Shown here one piece after another: positions 37,385 through 39,989 of a stretch of 39,989 nt of DNA. Position numbers and translations under genes: made by a program. The notes under the pieces are model-generated. The model made no database searches, was not told where the DNA came from, and saw only the letters and a list, made by a program, of their open reading frames with translations. Source of the DNA: a virus. The stretch spans positions 1 to 39,989 of the IMG/VR virus record IMGVR_UViG_3300038468_000033. The stretch is one strand, 5' to 3'. Positions within the stretch are counted from its first letter, which is position 1, and each line of letters opens with the position of its first letter.

Positions 37385-37698
37385 ACCTTCACTCCATCCG
37401 CGGCCAGCCGGGCACGGTCGGCTTCGATCTCCGCGACCGTGCAGGAATAGAGCCTTGGACCTTGGAGTGGAACCCCGCCCGTCTCGATCGCGCACAAGTC
37501 GTAGTGCAGGGTCGGCTCCGCGTCCTCGAAGGACAGATATTCCTCCACGCCAAGGTCCCAATCTGCTGCCCAGATCCGCACCCACCCCGCCCGCTGCGCC
37601 GGGGAGGCTTTCATCGCCATCGGCTTGATGAACTTCTCCCACTCCTCTCCGGCCAGCTTCACCTCTCGGACAGCCTTTTCGTGATTATCGAACACCAC
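37381..37698 (-). CDS. Small protein of unknown function
   Basis: GGGAGGTGAAAAAGA precedes GTG 37698. The 105-residue product is helical at the start (EKAVREVKLAGEEWEKFIKPMAM), with WVRIWAADWDLGVEEYLSFEDAEPTLHYDL in the middle. No family is recognised. Confidence 0.62.
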   Translation of the reverse strand: MVFDNHEKAVREVKLAGEEWEKFIKPMAMKASPAQRAGWVRIWAADWDLGVEEYLSFEDAEPTLHYDLCAIETGGVPLQGPRLYSCTVAEIEADRARLAADGVKV

Positions 37699-37719
37699 TC
37701 TTTTTCACCTCCCTTCCTA

Positions 37720-37743
37720 CCCCCCGTTCAAACGGTGGTTACT
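37720..37743. repeat. Hairpin after early gene stop, containing 20-bp exact repeat
   Basis: CCGTT-CA-AACGG forms the core of a hairpin that begins at the TAA of the gene ending at 37739. The 20-mer ccgttcaaacggtggttact (37724-37743) also occurs exactly at 25949-25968 inside the fibre-like gene. Confidence 0.55.
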
Positions 37744-38227
37744 CGCGGAACTTAGAGTCCGATCCCGGATAGTGGAACACCGGGTAGACGAAGCGAATCC
37801 AGTCCGGAGTGATCTTCGGGGCTGGCACTCCGGTTGCGCCGGGAAGCCAATAGTTGAACACCCGATAGATTCGGACTGGCGAGTAGTAGAGATGATTGTA
37901 AGTATTCATCCCACCATTTACGTGGTTGATCCACGCCTCCATCCACCCGTGATTTGTGCAGATGTCCCACAATTCCTGCGGGGTTTTCGAGGGATGGAGT
38001 TCAACCCATGCGACGGCGCTTCGCGCGTCGAAACAGCCTCCCATCTTTTTGATCTCCGCGATCAGATCGTCGCGCGTGAACTCGCGCGGCTTCGACTTCA
38101 AGCTCGCGAGTTCTTTCCGTGCGGCATCAAGCTCCGCCTTCCGGACATCCATTTCCCGAGAAAGAGCCCCGACGGCTTTCTCTAGGGAATTGAGTGCCAT
38201 CCGGAGTTCCCCTTCATCTCTCCCCAT
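37739..38227 (-). CDS. Early protein with coiled coil and Cys/Trp domain
   Basis: GGGGGTGATAGATAA precedes ATG 38227. The 162-residue protein has a coiled-coil (LEKAVGALSREMDVRKAELDAARKELASL), then EIKKMGGCFDARSAVAWVELHPSKTPQELWDICTNHGWMEAWINHVNGG, the clearest copy of the shared AC..A..W....T..ELW..C...WM.AW domain. A Tyr/Pro/Trp-rich C-terminus follows. Function unknown. Confidence 0.68.
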   Translation of the reverse strand: MGRDEGELRMALNSLEKAVGALSREMDVRKAELDAARKELASLKSKPREFTRDDLIAEIKKMGGCFDARSAVAWVELHPSKTPQELWDICTNHGWMEAWINHVNGGMNTYNHLYYSPVRIYRVFNYWLPGATGVPAPKITPDWIRFVYPVFHYPGSDSKFRE

Positions 38228-38263
38228 TTATCTATCACCCCCTTCCATCTCCGACATCGGCAG

Positions 38264-38500
38264 CTACTTCTTCTCCTTGCCGCCGCCCTTCTTCGGCTTC
38301 CCACCCTTCTTGAACTTCTTCTTCTTCACGTCCCCCGACTGGACGATCTGGACCGCCTCCCGCGAGGGACGCTCCGTGTCGCAAACCGTGCAGCGAACGA
38401 ACTCTTCCTTATCGGTCGGATTCATCACCCGCCGATGCTTCCCGTACCGAGAATCCTGATACGGGGAATCACAGAAACAACTCCGAACCGTGACCGGCAT
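38264..38500 (-). CDS. Small Cys-containing basic protein
   Basis: GGGAGGTGATGGA precedes ATG 38500. The 78-residue product has SCFCDSPYQDSRYGKHRRVMN and RCTVCDTERPSREA, a possible zinc ribbon (CFC ... CTVC), and a Lys/Gly-rich tail (KKKKFKKGGKPKKGGGKEKK), suggesting nucleic-acid binding. Confidence 0.65.
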   Translation of the reverse strand: MPVTVRSCFCDSPYQDSRYGKHRRVMNPTDKEEFVRCTVCDTERPSREAVQIVQSGDVKKKKFKKGGKPKKGGGKEKK

Positions 38501-38515
38501 TCCATCACCTCCCAA

Positions 38516-38779
38516 CTAGACCTTGAACAATTTCAGAACTCGATCAGGCACACGCCATGCGCGCCCCCGTACCCTTGAATGTAGGAATGGGCCATTGAAA
38601 GTAAGAATGAAGAAGTGCTCCCCGAGAACCGTGTGGCGATGCGCCGATACTCCAACCGAGATATAGAGTCGCAACGCCTTCATGTAAATTTGAAAATGCC
38701 GTGCCGAATAGATTGGCGATGGGGCTACACGCCAACAGAGAAGATTGCACTCGACCACCTTGCCAATCTTGAAACGCAT
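38516..38779 (-). CDS. Small beta-rich protein of unknown function
   Basis: ATG 38779 follows directly on the TAA of the upstream gene. The 87-residue product (FKIGKVVECNLLCWRVAPSP; ARHFQIYMKALRLYISVGVSA; EHFFILTFNGPFLHSRVRG) is beta-rich and basic. It is less certain than its neighbours because no ribosome site is visible and translation would rely on coupling. Confidence 0.55.
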   Translation of the reverse strand: MRFKIGKVVECNLLCWRVAPSPIYSARHFQIYMKALRLYISVGVSAHRHTVLGEHFFILTFNGPFLHSRVRGRAWRVPDRVLKLFKV

Positions 38780-39235
38780 TTAGAACGGCGTCCTTTCGTA
38801 CTCCGCGAGGAACTTCTTCTCCTCGACCTTGAACGTCTGCCCGAAGTCCGTGAAGTGGGCGTACCCGCCTTCGATCTTCACGGAAACAGTTGTCACGCGG
38901 CGGTAGGTGGAGCCTGCTGGAGAGGGTGAGCTTGCGGAGGCGACCGCATTGTTTGCGGTGGGAGTTTTACCCATTGGGATTGCCGATCCTCCGCAACCCC
39001 CATAGCAATAAGACCGCGATCCAATGCCGTCATACAATTCGGCAATGATGTATCTTCTACACCTAGAACACAGCCATGCCATGTCTGGGTCCACGAGTGG
39101 GTCTGAGTGGCCACGGGAACACACTTTTGGATAAGCCAATCCTGCGGGGTCTATCATTTGTCCGCAGAAGTCGTACCCGGTTGGGGGCTTGATTCCCGCG
39201 TTCCAGTTGTGCGGGCACATTTTGTATTGTGCCAC
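38780..39235 (-). CDS. Multi-cysteine zinc-binding protein
   Basis: GGAGGTGAAGCGAGA precedes GTG 39235. The 151-residue product has many Cys/His: MCPHNW, GYDFCG, KVCSRGHSD, WLCSRCRRY and YCYGGCGG, enough for two zinc sites. A Ser/Ala/Pro linker and a beta-rich C-terminal domain (RRVTTVSVKIEGGYAHFTDFGQTFKVEEKKFL) follow. Function unknown. Confidence 0.68.
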   Translation of the reverse strand: MAQYKMCPHNWNAGIKPPTGYDFCGQMIDPAGLAYPKVCSRGHSDPLVDPDMAWLCSRCRRYIIAELYDGIGSRSYCYGGCGGSAIPMGKTPTANNAVASASSPSPAGSTYRRVTTVSVKIEGGYAHFTDFGQTFKVEEKKFLAEYERTPF

Positions 39236-39272
39236 TCTCGCTTCACCTCCTTTCATTTTTGGAATCGGTCAC

Positions 39273-39497
39273 TTACCCTGCCTTCTTCATCTGCTTCGCC
39301 AACTGGTCCACGATCCCGGCCAGATCGGGAATCTCGCGGAGCGATTCCGGCTCGGCAATCGCGCCCACGACTTCTGATCCGAGAGTGAAAATCGGAATCG
39401 GCCCGACATCCGGCACGGCCTGAACCTTCACGGCGAGGTTGCCGATCCCGGTTTTCAGGATGTACCAGTTCCCGGCGCGTATGTCCTTACGCTCCAT
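39273..39497 (-). CDS. Small protein of unknown function
   Basis: AAGGAGGTGAAAGTCG precedes ATG 39497 and lies inside the end of the upstream gene. The 74-residue product has a beta-rich start (IRAGNWYILKTGIGNLAVKVQAV) and a C-terminal helix (IPDLAGIVDQLAKQMKK). No family is recognised. Confidence 0.65.
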   Translation of the reverse strand: MERKDIRAGNWYILKTGIGNLAVKVQAVPDVGPIPIFTLGSEVVGAIAEPESLREIPDLAGIVDQLAKQMKKAG

Positions 39498-39675
39498 CGA
39501 CTTTCACCTCCTTCTCCTTCTTCGCGACGGCCTGAATCTCGTCGCAGGCTGCGAGCGTCTTGTCCACGGCCTGTCCCAACTCTCGGGACATTTTCCGCGT
39601 CTTCAAGACCACGAGATGGTCCGACGCCGCTTTGGCCCGCGTAATTGCGTCGTCGCGCGTGTCTGGAAGCGCCAT
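39487..39675 (-). CDS. Small helical protein of unknown function
   Basis: AAGGAGGTGAAAAC precedes ATG 39675. The 62-residue product is a charged helix pair (DDAITRAKAASDHLVVLKTRKMSRELGQAVDKTLAACDEIQAVAKKEKE). It overlaps the next gene by 11 nt. Confidence 0.62.
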   Translation of the reverse strand: MALPDTRDDAITRAKAASDHLVVLKTRKMSRELGQAVDKTLAACDEIQAVAKKEKEVKVDGA

Positions 39676-39690
39676 GTTTTCACCTCCTTT

Positions 39691-39909
39691 CTAACCCGAC
39701 CGCGACCCCGACCCCGACCGCGACCGCGACCCCGACCACGACCGCGACCGCGACCACGACCGCGACCACGACCGCGACCACGACCCCGACCGCGACCACG
39801 ACCACGACCACGACCCCGACCACGACCGCGACCGCGACCGCGACCACGACTGCGACCGCGACCCCGACCGCGACCGCGGAATTGCTTGTGATCTCATTGC
39901 AAGATTCAT
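39691..39909 (-). CDS. Possible Ser-(Arg/Gly/Trp) repeat protein
   Basis: TAGGAG lies about 9 nt before ATG 39909. The 72-codon frame reads MNLAMRSQAIPRSRSGSRSQ and then alternating Ser with Arg, Trp or Gly, stopping just before the ribosome site of the next gene. An upstream frame of the same type ends in TGA overlapping this ATG. The placement in the operon favours coding, but the repeat could be a microsatellite that happens to be open. Confidence 0.35.
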   Translation of the reverse strand: MNLAMRSQAIPRSRSGSRSQSWSRSRSRSWSGSWSWSWSRSGSWSRSWSRSWSRSRSWSGSRSRSGSGSRSG

Positions 39910-39989
39910 GGGCTGGTACTCCTAGACCCCGACCCCGACCACGACCCCGACCGCGACCCCGACCGCGACCGCAACCCCGACCACGACCC
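39697..39989. repeat. Degenerate 6-bp tandem repeat CGACC(C/G/A)
   Basis: About 30 copies of CGACC followed by C, G or A (one CGACTG exception) run from 39697 to 39878. A 46-bp unique interruption follows, and the array resumes at about 39925 and continues through the window end. Only the sixth base varies and it is never T. It may mark an unstable or recombinogenic site. Confidence 0.85.

Noticed and set aside
39989-39989. Window as a complete circular genome
   Set aside because: Joining the right end to the left end would continue the SprT-like gene into the 6-bp repeat, giving no HExxH site, so the window is more likely a segment of a longer genome.

Overview
The window is part of the genome of a dsDNA tailed bacteriophage, or a prophage or phage-plasmid, with a short-tail (podovirus-like) virion gene set. 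It is GC-rich, has strong Shine-Dalgarno sequences close to AAGGAGGTGA, and uses many GTG and TTG starts and ATGA or TAATG couplings. These indicate a bacterial host but not which one. No host gene or integrase is visible.

Layout. (1) 1-2943, leftward: the start of a SprT-like gene at the left edge, a 1.3-kb non-coding stretch full of perfect inverted repeats, three 12-bp iterons and a TTCCGGAA cluster, then a RepA-like AAA ATPase and a small coupled gene. (2) 2944-3076: a divergent control region with two outward-facing TTGACA boxes forming an 8-bp inverted repeat. (3) 3077-26166, rightward: an XRE regulator, several small zinc-ribbon or membrane proteins, TerL, FmdB-like protein, portal, scaffold, major capsid, decoration protein, a glycosyltransferase-methyltransferase fusion, three adaptor-like proteins, a tail hub or stabilisation protein, internal virion proteins including one of 1271 aa, a lysis cassette (membrane/coiled-coil protein, amidase, holin-like protein) and small beta-rich tail or fibre proteins. 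(4) 26161-39989, leftward: about 30 tightly packed small genes forming a replication, recombination and host-takeover block. It holds a sliding-clamp-like protein, an SSB-like protein, a RecB/Cas4-type nuclease, a VRR-NUC-like nuclease, zinc-finger proteins and many unknowns, plus two tRNAs.

No DNA or RNA polymerase is visible, so the clamp, SSB-like protein and RepA-like ATPase probably recruit host replication enzymes.

The most unusual content is RNA- and microprotein-like. A non-coding stretch of about 557 nt next to tRNA-Glu (28847-29403) carries a series of perfect or near-perfect long helices and candidate pseudoknots, recalling the large ornate phage RNAs ROOL and GOLLD. A second compact, possibly pseudoknotted RNA lies at 32953-33155. 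Two microproteins of 20 and 21 residues, on opposite strands 33 kb apart, end in the same LAFDWWWWLRR sequence. Five leftward proteins appear to share a short Cys/Trp domain. The window ends in a degenerate 6-bp tandem repeat that may encode a Ser-Arg/Gly/Trp repeat protein.
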